This document shows positions 1-10,829 of a DNA stretch of 64,000 nucleotides, piece after piece. The first letter of the stretch is position 1; every line of letters begins with the position of its first letter. The notes beneath the pieces were generated by a model. That model saw nothing but the letters and a program-made list of their open reading frames with translations. It was not told where the DNA came from and ran no database searches. The stretch covers positions 28,512,948 to 28,576,947 of the forward strand of contig OX621236.1 of the NCBI GenBank assembly GCA_951640165.1, written 5' to 3'. Origin of the DNA: Pseudoips prasinana. Lineage: Eukaryota > Arthropoda > Insecta > Lepidoptera > Nolidae. Position numbers and translations under genes: made by a program.

Positions 1-210
1 GGTACCCATAGTACAGACGCCAGCACATCCAGCTATCCTAATCTGCAAAATTTCTTTTATATATTTTCATCTTTATCACAAAAGTATAAGGCTCACTTTC
101 AATTGGGGAAATATGACCGATTGGGGTAGCTTGATGTGCTGGCGTCTGTACAAGCTTTGCTTAGTTCGGGACTAGGATGATCTGTATGACCATTGTCCCC
201 AGATATTATA
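1..210 (+). repeat. SINE-A 3' part, split by a MITE
   Basis: Only the distal part of a SINE-A copy is in the window. The 13 bases before the MITE and the bases from 149 on match the 3' body of complete copies (for example 16983-17210), with the words CATAG-TA-CAAGC and GCTTAG. The head lies beyond the left edge. The tail ends near the AGATATTAT word that closes other copies. The split by the 135-bp MITE is exact at a TA. Confidence 0.75.
14..148. mobile_element. 135-bp TA-flanked MITE (CAGACGCC family), copy 1
   Basis: Non-coding element with terminal inverted repeats CAGACGCCAGCACATC at the left and its complement at the right, flanked by TA on both sides. This fits a Tc1/mariner-type target duplication. 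The inner part is also inverted (CCAATCTG versus its complement), so a strand folds into one long imperfect hairpin. Copies at 47651-47785 and 53073-53207 are also 135 bp; the copy at 13872-13999 is 128 bp. It has no coding capacity and needs a transposase supplied elsewhere. It sits inside a SINE-A tail. Confidence 0.88.
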
Positions 211-2623
211 AGATATTCTCGCAATGGACGCACATCTTTTCATGTTAAATTATGAAATCGAAAATTTCTTTATATGCATATACAACTTGAATATTGGTGA
301 CCATTGTTATCGTTACAATTAATTTATGCTTCCTCTTATTTTAAATGAATATATTACAATTAATACCTTGGCTAGACGCAATTCTTTCGACCTATACGAG
401 CAAATTTACCCATTGCATAACTCACAAGGGTGCATCAGCGCGTTGCCCATATTTCTCCTTGTTCTCCTTATTGCAAAAACTCTTATACCCGGAGACAGAG
501 CCCTAAGGCAGTTTAGTATTAATGTTTTTAAACTTTCTTGTTTCCACCGCTTCACGTACTATTCTGGAGTAACAGTGACTGGTGGAGAGGACCTATGGTT
601 TGTGTAAATCTGTAATCCAGTGTTCAGATCCTGTGTCGTCTACGTGCTCAGCTATTGCATATTTATAAATCTGTGGGTTTCTGATAGCTGCGATATATCC
701 CTTAGCCCTTCAGCTATTGGCGTTACAGTTTGACCGATAAAAACATGCCAAAGTTGTACTCCCATCTGTAGACGCACGGGGAAGTTTAGTTAAACGACGT
801 TCGTTAGTAGTAGTAAAAACAGTGGAGTAAAAAAATATCTTCTTATTGTTTTCTTAATATTTGGCACGCATATTTTAAATAGATTAGTGTAACTCGCATA
901 CTACTAACGCTATTTTATTTAGCAGAATATAAAATCGCCAGTACGTGGAGATAATTGATCAAGTTAGTCGTAAAAGATACAGACTTGACAGCTGTCAAAG
1001 TGCTCCATCAAGAAACTATAAAATTACTAAATTAAAATGTTCCTTGAGCTAGACACTTTCATTTTTAAACATTTGTAATATTTAAAAACCGGCAGTGTCC
1101 CCAAAAATGAATGCGGGAGGTATGGTCACATTAGTAATAAATTATGGAAGTTAAGTGTAGCCCAGACCTCTAACTCACATTTGAATCATAAAGTAAGCTT
1201 GTGATGCGCATTCTAGTACCTCGTACAATAGCATGTCAGGCACTTGCAAATGTCAACTACTAAACGTTGAATTTAGGTCGTAGCAGCCACTTCAACAATG
1301 AATGATCATGTGTGAAAGTGGTATAATAGTGCAGACGAGAGTGCGCATACATAAATGAACTCTCACTCTCAAAATTCTATGAGAAGTGCAAGCTGACACG
1401 GTTGCTGAGAGATTCAATTCAAAAGACGGCTTCACGAGCCCGCCGAGGCATGGGTATCCGTCAACTTCTTAACTTATCCGTCACGATAGTTTACAGGTCA
1501 GTGAAGGCAAATGGCAATGAAAACCTCAGCGGCAGCTACTACTTCAGTTCGGTAACTGGATCATATTAAAAAAAAGTAACGGATAACTAACCGATATGAA
1601 AATTATGTCAGTGTAACAGAAAAATAACAGATAGTAATTATTGGGGCAAGTTCACATAGTAAGTTCTAAATTAAATATCAGTTGCCACCATCATATATCA
1701 TTTAAAATATATCATATGTCAGGGATACACGTTTATTACAATCTGTTTGGTTTTACCCCGTGTCGATAGGGAATACTTTGCGCGGTTTTCAGTGGGTTGA
1801 CGCATTCTCGATATTAATAATGTTAATACATTTTGATTAGGACTAAATGTTAGAGGTAAAGTACAATACTTATGTTTAAAAAACTACTACGAGGCCAGCC
1901 GCTATAACACTAGAAACGACGATCGATTTGCTTCCTATATCACTAGAAATTACAGCATTATATCGGTGACAAGTGGTAAAGTTAAAAAATTGTGTATAGT
2001 TCATAACTGTATTTAAAATCTTTATCCATATCTTAATCTATTCATGTCTTACAAAAACTTGAGAGCCGTAAATATTTCGTAAAAGCACAAAAAACTGTTT
2101 GGAAATGTAATTTGAAACAAATATATGTATAATGACAGTAGGTAACTTTATAAATCAATAATTAAACAAAATACTTTGATAAAAGGTTGAGTCATAGATA
2201 TAACATATTATTATATATAACCATTCCTCCATGGTAATTTACACAGGGCAACATAATATTGTTATTACTTACTGAACCCTATTACTCGAGTGAGAGTTCA
2301 TGTTATGGCTCATTACAAAGGCTATTTTCCTAACTAAAGTCGAACTGAGTAACGTTACTTTTCTTGATATGACTTTAGAACCATACTCCGTATTTCAATA
2401 CTATACACACTATTTGAATAAGGGAATTTTTTATAAAATTTAAGGCCTCAAAAACACAGTTAGACTTTATAATTTCAGAGGAAAACGTCACCAATCCTAT
2501 CTTGCTTATAAGCACCATAGTGGAATGTATAATGAACAAAATACCAGTTGCTATATTGTTTAATAACTTCGTAGGCCCCAACAGTTTAGTGTCTAAGCTT
2601 TATAAATACGGGATACGCCATAC
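211..2623. other. Unassigned AT-rich non-coding DNA
   Basis: I recognise no gene, SINE head, LINE motif or terminal repeat here. Open frames are short and without family resemblance. A stretch near 1436-1470 weakly resembles the middle of SINE-D copies, but too little to call. Confidence 0.4.
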
Positions 2624-2691
2624 ATGTTTGTAGTCTGGTCTGTAATACACAATTATAAGCAATTGTGTATTACAGACCAGACTACAAACAT
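2624..2691. repeat. Perfect 31-bp-arm hairpin
   Basis: The left arm 2624-2654 and right arm 2661-2691 are exact reverse complements, separated by a 6-base loop (ATAAGC). No mismatch is present in 31 pairs, so the structure is either young or maintained. It does not match the MITE families seen elsewhere in the window. Confidence 0.93.
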
Positions 2692-3248
2692 AACTAATTA
2701 GGTGTACATCAAGGCAGCGTCTTGGACCCTTTCTTAACGTAATCAACAATTTACTGAATTGCATGTATAACACATAAATCCGTCTTATTTGAAAATGATA
2801 TTGACCAAAAGTATACAGGTTTCAGAAAACTCAGACTAGTTAGTTGAAATCAACAATGAACTAAACTGTAGTTTCTCCTCGTCGTCCAAAGTAAATTGGT
2901 TGCAAAAAGAGAGTCCACAAGATCGGCTTTCTCCTTTGCGTTATGAGCCAATGTATTATCCTTCCTGTGCAGAGATGGAAAAGAAGGCTTCGTGTAATGC
3001 TACTTTTTTCATGCAGATTCCCAACTCCTTCTCATATACAGTTACTTTGTTCGTAAGCTATGAGACTTGAGATTAACAGGTAACGGTCTTATAGATTTAT
3101 TAACCCCGTGCGTTTACAATTCTTTATTATAGGTAAAATGTGATTCAGTATAAACTTATCCACACAAAAAATCTAATCAAATATTTCAAGTGATAAAATC
3201 AAAAAGTATCTTTTTGGTCATATAGAAGCTTTTAATAATTATAAAAAT
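2692..3248. other. Unassigned non-coding DNA
   Basis: AT-rich sequence between the hairpin and the first complete SINE-A. No coding or repeat signature recognised. Confidence 0.4.
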
Positions 3249-3472
3249 AATATCCTGGGATATTATTCGCACAAGGCCATCTGATCCCAAACTAAGCAGA
3301 GCTTGTACTATGAAAACAAGATAACTGATATTATTATGCCTACGACATATACTATTTTTCTTTTGTAAATACATACTTATAAAGATAATTATACCTAGAA
3401 TCTGGACAAACAGACATGTTCTTCATCCTCACTGCCAATGCCCTGGGTGGGAATCTAACCCATCTGCGGTGT
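3249..3472 (-). repeat. SINE-A copy
   Basis: Reading the minus strand, the copy has a tRNA-like B box (the complement of GGTGGGAATCTAACC at 3447-3461). The family body follows, with 'cctgagtctgggtgtaatt'-like words, then the AAGCTCTGCTTAGTTTGGGA tail ending near 3249. The 5' head beyond 3472 is missing or diverged. Such elements are transcribed by RNA polymerase III and moved by a LINE reverse transcriptase. Confidence 0.85.
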
Positions 3473-4220
3473 TTAAGTTCTATACACAGTGAAAAGTGTA
3501 CCGTGTACGTCGGTATTTTTGCACAGCTCTCGTCGCCGGCACCCAAAGAACGTGTGTATTCTGTGATCTTAGGGTTGGACCAACTGTCACTTTCGACGCC
3601 AATAAAGGTTCTGTTTGCAAACACTATTTTTTTTCCAATTCCCTGTCCCACCGCTCGCCACAATATTATTAGGTATCACCTAAAAACACGTTCCAGACTG
3701 GTCTAAATAACAAGAAAAATAAAAGGCATATATTAGTTACTTCATTCAAATTGTTAGCATTACATTGGGTACTCAGATTCGTAAAGCATGGTTCTCAGCC
3801 AAAAGTTTCATCTTAATTAGATTGGCTAATATAGTCATCGAGTGTGAGGTAATTTCGTAATACGAAACAAAGTTATGTTTGTAATAGTCATTGTTTTTTA
3901 TTTCGTTGGTTAAATGTTTACAAAATAATTATTTCGTATCAATAACATATAATATGGACACGGGTCTCAATCGCGATAATATTTTAAGATTAATCATTAC
4001 CTTGTGGTTTACCCGACGTGTCGTATCGGTTAATTCATCATAATATCAAGCAAAATAGGTATACTGCTAGACAATGGCTTCCACCAAATTCATTAAAGGA
4101 CTATGCCATCATCGTCATGCTTGGCGATTGCAGAATTATGGTAATAGTACTCAGAAAGACGCCACTGCCTGTTCTCTGGTTAACTTAAGACGACTTTCAC
4201 TACTTCACTGGTTATTCAGG
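3473..4220. other. Unassigned non-coding DNA
   Basis: No recognisable gene. A moderately GC-rich patch at about 3480-3660 may be an old repeat, and the minus-strand frame across it shows no known domain. A segment near 4140-4200 resembles the LINE relic at 63056-63175. Confidence 0.35.
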
Positions 4221-4320
4221 CCATCGTGCGTAACCTGCTTGCCGTGTCTTGCAGCGTCTTAGGATCGTTCAGGAATCGTGCCTGTTAGTAACCTACGCTC
4301 TTGTAGTACGGGCCCTGGTG
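4221..4320 (-). pseudogene. Short relic of an RNase H-type LINE C-terminus
   Basis: The nucleotide sequence is related to the LINE at 56661-58410, in the segment just after its zinc-knuckle coding region (compare 4255-4290 with 56810-56845, sharing GTCTT-GGATCGTT-AGGAA). The frame is broken and the fragment is only about 100 bp. It is an old relic. Confidence 0.45.
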
Positions 4321-5092
4321 TTTTCTCAATGTTATCCACCATTGCAATTCCTGTAAGCCAGGACCAAAAGTGGCATTCAATGAAATTACGCTAAGCTGTG
4401 AAATGCAAGCATGTCTTGGATCCCGCAACAAATTTAAACAGAGCGAATAGGAGAAGTTAGACTTTCCACTTCACTCCAGACCAAAGTGGGAGATAGTATT
4501 TATAAGCCAGAGCCTTATGAAAGAAGAGAATATATGCATTTATTATAATAATTGCATCTATTTTATTTGATGACCAATGAAAATTGTACATGTTACTATA
4601 CCTAATAAGAAGTAAAGGACATAATTATTTTTTATTAATTATGCTTTAGTAGAGCACACAAGGAATTGTTTATTTTATCGGTTTTGGATTTCCCTTATTC
4701 GAATTGTTGTTAAGTTATACATTAACAATCTAGTTTGTCCTTCCATTGTAAAACTTTATAAGATTAGTTTTTTGAAACCCAGTTTCCTCTTGTCCATGTG
4801 GGGCAAAATAAATGACTAATCTAAAATAGCCTTATACTTTCATTTAATTCATTTTAATAATATGAATAAAATTGTTAGAATGAGATAAGATTTGATATTT
4901 TGTATGTATGTTTGTAATGCATAAATTATTTTTTCTCGAAACCTACGTTATCAGCGGGAAACATGATTTGTATTAATTATATTTTCAATAAACTTGACAA
5001 CTCTATGAAAATTTCAATAATATAGACCAAAAGTCATTATTTTTCGTGAACTGTGAAAACTATTTAATTTTTATCATTACCCACAAAACACC
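4321..5092. other. Unassigned AT-rich non-coding DNA
   Basis: No coding or structural signal that I can support. Confidence 0.4.
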
Positions 5093-5300
5093 ATGAGGTT
5101 ATGTACCGACCAAGTCAAAATCAGCCTATTCAGGGCGTACTGTCAAGGTCTGCGGGTCAGCTGGGCCAAAAGATCGCTAGATGCCTTACGCGTCCAATAT
5201 AATAATGTCTTTAGGATGCGGTTGAGAATCCCTCGTTCCTGTAGTACGGCATACATGCTCACCCAAAACAGAACTGACGGTTTCCACGCAATCGAGGGAT
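5093..5300 (+). pseudogene. LINE reverse transcriptase C-terminal relic
   Basis: A 69-codon frame reads CTDQVKISLFRAYCQG, then VQYNNVFRM, then NRTDGFHAI. I recognise this from the tail of insect non-LTR reverse transcriptases, just after the thumb region, where a cysteine-rich 'LFRSYC...VQYNNAFR...RTDGFHAI' pattern is usual. No catalytic residues lie in this part. Both sides are non-coding, so this is a truncated fragment. The ATG is incidental. Confidence 0.65.
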
Positions 5301-5354
5301 AGCGGTGTTGCTCACAATTTCAATATTTGTTTTTTCTTTTTAAAGATAACACCC

Positions 5355-5432
5355 ACACCAGGGAATCTAATCCCTGTGTCATGGGGTACTTTACAAACAT
5401 ATAATAGACGGACACAAATTACATCCATTTCT
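5355..5432 (-). repeat. SINE-C 3' fragment
   Basis: Matches the 3' half of SINE-C copies at 62738-62931 and 63268-63455: 'gaatctaatccctgtgtc', GGGGTACTTTACAAACATAT and GACGGACACAAATTACATCC. The tRNA-like head is absent. Confidence 0.75.
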
Positions 5433-5594
5433 TGTCGGCTAAACGTTTTACTCTTGTTATTTATAGATTTTTGTATTATACATTGTTGATTGTATTATGT
5501 ATCATTTTATCTTTTACTAGTGCTTAAGTACAAATTCTTATTAAAAAATATGGGCCATGTAGTCTGCAATATTGTTTTTTATATTTATTTTTGA

Positions 5595-5689
5595 TCTTCA
5601 CAAAATTACATTTCATTTACTTAAAATGAATTTGTTTAATATTAGTAAACAAATTTATTTTAACTAAATGAAATGTAATTTTGTGGAGA
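5595..5689. repeat. Near-perfect foldback, ~44-bp arms
   Basis: Arms 5599-5638 and 5646-5685 pair over 40 bases with two mismatches around a 7-base loop (ATATTAG). Pairing continues outwards to about 5595 and 5689 with one more mismatch. No target duplication or family copies are seen, so I do not call it a MITE. Confidence 0.88.
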
Positions 5690-6199
5690 TGTAAAATCAA
5701 TTTTACTATTATTGTTATTCTATCTCCATTACAAATTTCAACCAAATCTTCAAGACATTTTTGCGTGATTGATTAACAAACATCTGAATATGCAAACATA
5801 TAATATCAGCATACAACAGTATATTTGTCGAAGTACCTAAATATGTAGATTAGAACATTCAAAACCGGATTGTGTGAGGCATTTGCCTACTTAATATCAG
5901 CCTACTATTGTACCCAGTTATTAAAATCAAGTTAAAAATATAAGTCACTTTATTTGGCGTTGTTAACAGTTACGTACTTACCCACTTTAACTTATAGAGG
6001 TCAATGACTAACATAGTTTTAATACACGTATTAATAATAGCACTCCAGTATCAGTTACGGAGACCACTGCGGAGATTAACCATCTAGCAGGATATCTTAC
6101 AAGTGCACATACAAATACGTTTAGGATTCTTCATCAGGGTAGCTTCTCGGACAGTAACCTATGTCTTGCATATTTTCGTATCTGTTCTCATGATCTGAT
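5690..6199. other. Unassigned non-coding DNA
   Basis: AT-rich sequence without recognisable features. Confidence 0.4.
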
Positions 6200-6360
6200 G
6201 AGACTTCAATCCAGCACCGAAGAGAATATCAGCTGAAAGACGTACCTACACTGCTGGATAAAGTTCTCCCTCAAAGATCTTCACGATATTGTCGGCGACC
6301 CTCACAACATCATCGATCAACCTTATGGGGGACCTGCCCACGCTGCGTCTTCTAGTTCGT
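6200..6360 (-). pseudogene. Degenerate 3' relic of the GAT LINE
   Basis: Aligns by eye with the better preserved copy at 59139-59330: 'atatcagctgaaagacg', CTGCTGGA, then GGGGACCTGCCCACGCTGCG. On the minus strand this encodes the GRPPTRWTDDLV-type tail of a LINE ORF2. Many substitutions; no frame remains. Confidence 0.55.
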
Positions 6361-6634
6361 GTTGGTTGAATTACTAAGTATTAATAATCTTTACATATAA
6401 AACATCAGTTCCCGTATGTTTTTACTGAACGGCTCAATGGTTTAGATTCTCAATTGTACCCGATAGGTGGCGTTACAATCGTGTTACAGTCGTTCTAGGT
6501 TTTCAGTCAGATTTTTATGCGATTTTTGTGTGTGTTTGAGTGAGTTCTTGGATAGTTTGATATACAGTGTAGGGAGCTATTTAATTACATTGCAGGTTTT
6601 TTTTTATAATTTTAAACGCAGTACGTGTGTCTCG

Positions 6635-6815
6635 ACACCGTCATCATCATCTTATCAGCCGAAAGACGCCCACTGCTGGACAAACGCCTCCCCCAACGCA
6701 GCGTGGGCAGGCCCCCTACAATATGGACCGATGATCTTGTGAGGGTCGCTGGAAGTCGCTGGATGCGGATAGCGCAAGACCGGCAATTGCGGAGATCTTT
6801 TGGGGAGACCGTTGT
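6635..6815. pseudogene. Two GAT-LINE ends joined head to head
   Basis: From about 6640 to 6690 the sequence reads as the minus-strand end of the GAT LINE (CATCATCATCTTATCAGCCG, GACGCCCACTGCTGGACAAA). From about 6691 to 6815 it switches to the plus-strand end, coding for GRPPTIWTDDLVRVAGSRWMRIAQDRQLRRSF. The two pieces overlap in LINE coordinates, so this is an inversion or foldback junction. The RWTDDLV...RWMR...DR block is the C-terminus of an RTE-like endonuclease/reverse-transcriptase ORF; no catalytic motif is included. Confidence 0.7.
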
Positions 6816-8105
6816 GTCTCGACAACTAGACACAAAATAATAACTTAAGTCAGTAAGCAAAAGTTAACAAAAATTGGGAAAAGACTTTTCGTGATTAAAA
6901 CTATGACGAATGTCAGTCTTCGTCATACCGTTTACCTCATAATTGTCCCTCACGTCTTCCTCGATCGTGACCCCTCAATTACCTCGGACCGAGTTGCCCG
7001 CTTGTAAGCTTAGATAATATTTGTTGTTTATTATCTAACGAACATTGATGACTACCGGTGTCTTTTCCTTGGTACTTACTACGTAAGAATGGAACACAGG
7101 TATATCGAATAATTGCACGGTTACATGTATAATACGGAGTTATCGTTCTGTAATCCTGGGCTCATACTATGGTTATCAAGTTTTCATTGGGTTTCTAAAA
7201 CAAAAAATAATTTATTAGTGCCCAGACTTATCGTGTGGTTAGATAGAAAACTCTTTAGTGCACACCAAAGACATATACTTAGAGAAAAAATTACATTAAA
7301 ATGGAAATAGTACAAGTGGCGGCCTTATCGCTAAAAGCGATCTCTTCCAGGCAACTGATGAATGGACCTGAACTATTAGTGAATAGAAAGACGGGGGTAG
7401 TAGGTGATGTGCAGAACAAAAGATGGCTGAATATACCGACGGTACATTATTATTACGTTGGTTTTGTGTATTAAGGGGAAGTCATCGTTGCAAACGTCGC
7501 TTGAGTTATTCAGATATCAACGTTGGTATCATCAGTGAGAATTTATGTTCTTTCTTTCTGTATCATGTGGGCGGTGGTTACTGAGGTGACATAGTTTTAA
7601 ACCACCCAGTAGGCCTCTGAAATGGCTTAACAAAAGTTGTCTAACGACAACAACCTGGGCTGACATCTTAATGTGCCCTCTGATGCACGGGGACCCTCAA
7701 CAACTAACTTTGGCAATCACCCATCTATGGACTAACTGCGTGTCAAGATGCTTTACCACACCAATCACATACGGGCCGGTGTATGCCGCTGAATGAGCAA
7801 GCGAGTAAAGCCAGCAAGTTCAAAAACAAAAAGTCATTATTAATTTAGGATTTAAAAAAAACAGTGTATTTAGCTGCGTCGATATTTTCCTATTAAAGAT
7901 CTTAACTCTGAAAAGAAGAAGCAAAAACAGTAAGTATATTTTAAAATATGTTTTATACAGAGGCGCTCCCACCCAGTTATGTTGCTCCCACAACAGTGGT
8001 TTTATTTCTAAGCGTCTCCGTGCTTCGGTGGCTAGCTTTAGTTGTACTGTCTTGAAGTTCTGTAAATACTTCCGTCATTCATATAATCAAAGATTTAATA
8101 GTATG
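6816..8105. other. Unassigned DNA with possible old repeats
   Basis: No gene recognised. Two patches look repeat-like: 7305-7400 (GCGATCTCTTCCAGGCAAC resembles a LINE 3' untranslated region) and 7560-7800 (GC-rich, with a word I associate with lepidopteran interspersed repeats). I cannot define ends. Confidence 0.35.
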
Positions 8106-8346
8106 CCTGTTGGCGAGGTTGGCAAATACTTGCTTTTCATGCCGGAGGTCGTGGGTTCGATTCCCACCCAGGACTTGTGTTCATGACAGGTTACTTTGTC
8201 CTGAGTCTGGGTGTAATTATCTATATAAGTATGTATTATCAAAAGAAAAGTATTATATGTAGTATATCAGTTATCGGTTTTCCATAGTACAAGCTCTGCT
8301 TAGTTTGGGATCAGATGGCCGTGTGTAAATAATGTCCCAGTATACT
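8106..8346 (+). repeat. SINE-A, full length
   Basis: A complete copy: GTTGGCGAGGTTGGCAAAT head (A-box region), B box GGGTTCGATTCCC at about 8153-8165, then the family body (CCTGAGTCTGGGTGTAATTA) and tail (AGTACAAGCTCTGCTTAG) ending near 8346. The head is tRNA-like, so transcription would be by RNA polymerase III. Confidence 0.88.
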
Positions 8347-8438
8347 ATGTTATGATATCGCATGTTTATTACCACTATTATTTACAATATATTATATAAG
8401 CGTATTTTAATACGCATACAACTCATAAAATATATGGG

Positions 8439-8785
8439 CTACATGGAGAGAAATTTCCGCACAATCCTGACATTCGCCAGCAAAACCGCCTTCTGCATGT
8501 AACTCTCCAGCCAGATGTCAAGCCCTAAACTTGCAAGATTGATTTTCAGGGATTTAGGAATAACTCCATTTGTGGATATAACAATAGGTATGATCGCAGG
8601 TCTTTCGGTTCTCCATATTTGCTCATATTCAAAACTCAGATCAAGGTATTTTGATTTTTTTTCTTTTTCTGTGTTAGAGATGTTTTCATCATACGGTATT
8701 GTTATATCCATAAAGGATGTCTTTTTCGTTTGTTTGTCAATGACGACAATATCGGGTCGATTGGCACCTACCATTCGGTCATTAT
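8439..8785 (-). pseudogene. LINE restriction-like endonuclease C-terminal fragment
   Basis: The minus-strand frame (111 codons, 8774-8439) reads NRPDIVVIDK...FMDITIPYDENI...EKEKKSKYLDL...IPIVISTNGVIPKSL...MQKAVLLANVRIVRKFL. The pattern RPDIV-D...DI-IPHD...EKEK-KY-DL...PIV-S-NG is, to my knowledge, the C-terminal domain of early-branching LINEs whose ORF ends in a restriction-like endonuclease (R4/Dong-like). The PD...D and K residues of the predicted active centre are present. The reverse transcriptase part is missing and an ATT-rich stretch bounds the fragment at about 8785. It ends in a proper stop after RKFLSM. The clade is inferred. Confidence 0.6.
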
Positions 8786-8876
8786 TATTATATTATCCAT
8801 TTAGCTTTGACAATGTTTACCCTTTAGTCTTGTTACCCTTCACTTCCTCAATATTTCGATTTTACAATAAATGTGA

Positions 8877-8985
8877 CTGGCCTGTTAGTCAGGGTCACTA
8901 CTGACTGCTAAATCAGAGTTCGTAACTTCGATTCCCACTCAGGAATAGATTAGGATTATTTGATCTGTGTGGCGGTAATTTATTT
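8877..8985 (+). repeat. SINE-B head half
   Basis: CTGGCCTGTTAGTCAGGGTC and a degenerate B box (TTCGATTCCCACTCAGGA) match the 5' half of SINE-B as seen at 12303-12450. The 3' half continues at 9238-9342, after an inserted LINE fragment. Confidence 0.65.
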
Positions 8986-9023
8986 ATATATATATATGTA
9001 TATACATATGGCCTTTGCATCTG

Positions 9024-9230
9024 TTACAGACGATTTACGGCGCATTGTCTGAGATATTTCTTTTCGTGGCTAAACAAACCGATGCGAGAGCGACATAGCC
9101 TGCCGGAGGCCTGACAAGAGAAGTTTGCGGTGGTTGGTGCCGAGCCGCTTTCATGTCGCTTCTGTCTTTTATCAACAAGTACTCCGAACCAGGCTTCGTC
9201 ACAGATCTTACGACCCAACTCTAATTTATT
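9024..9230 (-). pseudogene. LINE tail with C-terminal zinc finger, inserted in SINE-B
   Basis: The minus frame reads ICDEAWFGVL...KRQKRHESGSAPTTANFSCQASGRLCRSRIGLFSHEKK. The second copy at 61512-61890 has FSCQACGRLCRSRIGLFSHQ, a C-x2-C ... H single zinc finger that ends many endonuclease/reverse-transcriptase LINE ORFs. Here the second cysteine of the CxxC is serine (QASG instead of QACG), so the finger is broken. The fragment lies between two halves of one SINE-B. Confidence 0.62.
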
Positions 9231-9237
9231 TATGATA

Positions 9238-9342
9238 TCAAATATATGAGTATGTATCAGTTGTCTGGTTGCCATAGTGCAGGCTCTACCTAGTTTGGGA
9301 TCAGATGGCAGTGTGTTACTTGTCCCAAGATATTTATTATTT
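9238..9342 (+). repeat. SINE-B tail half
   Basis: Carries the SINE-B 3' body: TCAGTTGTCTGGTTGCCATA, GGCTCTACCTAGTTTGGGAT, and the TGTCCCAAGATATTTATT end, as at 13685-13780 and, on the minus strand, 18594-18720. Confidence 0.72.
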
Positions 9343-10214
9343 ATTTTATATTTACAAGTTTCTTCAATGTCTTTAGACGATCTTTACTGGAGCCCTAAAC
9401 CTAAGGAAATTATAAGTCACACAATTTTTGTCTTTGAATAGTACTAATTAGTCCGTATCAAACAGGTTATAGGTATTTTCTGTTCTTGCTTTTTACGTTT
9501 AGTTTACGAGACAACATTCGCGCGATTCAAAACAAATAAATTCTTAATGACAGCTTTTGTTTGAAACGAGTTCATGTATGAATAGACATAATAGAGGCAT
9601 AATGAACACGTAACTTAGGAGTATTGTTGAAGAAATATTGCAATAAACAGCAGAAAAATGTTAAGTAGTAAACAATTATGCATATGTAAACACTTTAAGG
9701 TCAAACTAGTGGTTCTGTTTTCCGCATTTATTATTTCCTGGAAAATATTACGCTGAACTACTTATTATTATAGATTTTTTCGAAATCCATAGTTAAAAGC
9801 AATGCGTTTAAAAAAGGAGGTTTTAATTTAAAAAAGAAGTGTATGTACGTTTAGGGTTCGAAGGAAAACCGTTTTGGTCTTTGGCCTTTAGCCCGTATCC
9901 GCAAGCTCCGCGGAAATCTATTCTCCTCCTGTGGAATGCGCTGACTCTGGAAGTCAGGTAGGCCAAGAGTCGCTTTATTTTGAATGATTTCTTGTAATCT
10001 CTGCATTGTTCTCTTGTAAGTATATTTATATATATATGCATATGTATATTTATATATATATATGCATATATATATAAGCAATGGATTGGTATTTTGGTAT
10101 GGGTAATGGGGCACACAAATAACAGGTGGGTATGGTGGTACAATGGGTAATGGAAAACACGATGGTGCTGAACTACGAGTATAGACATTATATAAAATAT
10201 AAATTATACTCGTA
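9343..10214. other. Unassigned DNA with a TA-rich microsatellite
   Basis: No family recognised. A minus-strand open frame across 9851-10114 encodes a basic peptide (LGLPDFQSQRIPQEENRFPRS...) with no domain I know. An imperfect TATA/TGCATA microsatellite runs at about 10018-10078. Confidence 0.4.
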
Positions 10215-10453
10215 CTAGCGGCCCGGTACGTGCTTCGCTACGCTTTTAAGTATTAGTACAAATTGTTTGTATATGGGAGTATAGAAATATGTTGATTTTA
10301 CACTTTTTCAAGAATTTTTTTAAATTTTCTCTACGTACATACCTTCCCTGGACTTCCACGAATAATTCAAGACCAAAATTAGCCAAATCGGTAAAGGCGT
10401 TGTTGAGTTATTACATTACAAAGAAAAATGGCATTGATTTTTATATATATAGA
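10215..10453 (-). mobile_element. Short non-autonomous Helitron
   Basis: On the minus strand it begins TCTATATATATAAAAATC after a host A at the other side of position 10454. It ends with a small hairpin (CGT-AGCGAAGC-ACG) about 11 bases before CTAG at 10218-10215. Flanking host bases are A (10214) and T (10454), the A^T insertion rule of Helitrons with no target duplication. At 239 bp it has no room for Rep/helicase. Confidence 0.85.
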
Positions 10454-10829
10454 TAAGTATAATTAATGACAAACTGATTTTAATGCTACGGGACTAACGA
10501 AAAGGCCACCAATTGTTTATATTTTTTTCTTCTTATCGTTCGGAGCACTTTTTATTTTGATCTTATACGACGAATTTAATCATTATGCCAATTATCTCAT
10601 TGATTCTATTGATGTTTCTAAAAAGGACAGTACAAAATAAATACTTTTTAATTATGAGCTTATCAAACTTGATGCTTGGAAAGATTTTGTCGGTAAAATC
10701 AGTTGGTATATTTTTTTAGTTTCTGTACAAACTATTATCCATTACTGTAAAAATAATTTAAAATTTACTAATAGGTACTTGTTGTGCCTTGTGAAAAGTA
10801 AAGAAATCCTTTTTATTATTATTATAGGG
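10454..10829. other. Unassigned AT-rich spacer
   Basis: No features recognised between the Helitron and the RTE-like LINE. Confidence 0.4.

Noticed and set aside
326..607. 93-codon plus frame near the left edge
   Set aside because: Hydrophobic patches but no signal peptide or domain that I trust, and no supporting context.
8106..8346. Start of a pol II gene at the GGCGAGG head
   Set aside because: It is the tRNA-like head of a SINE with about a dozen other copies in the window.
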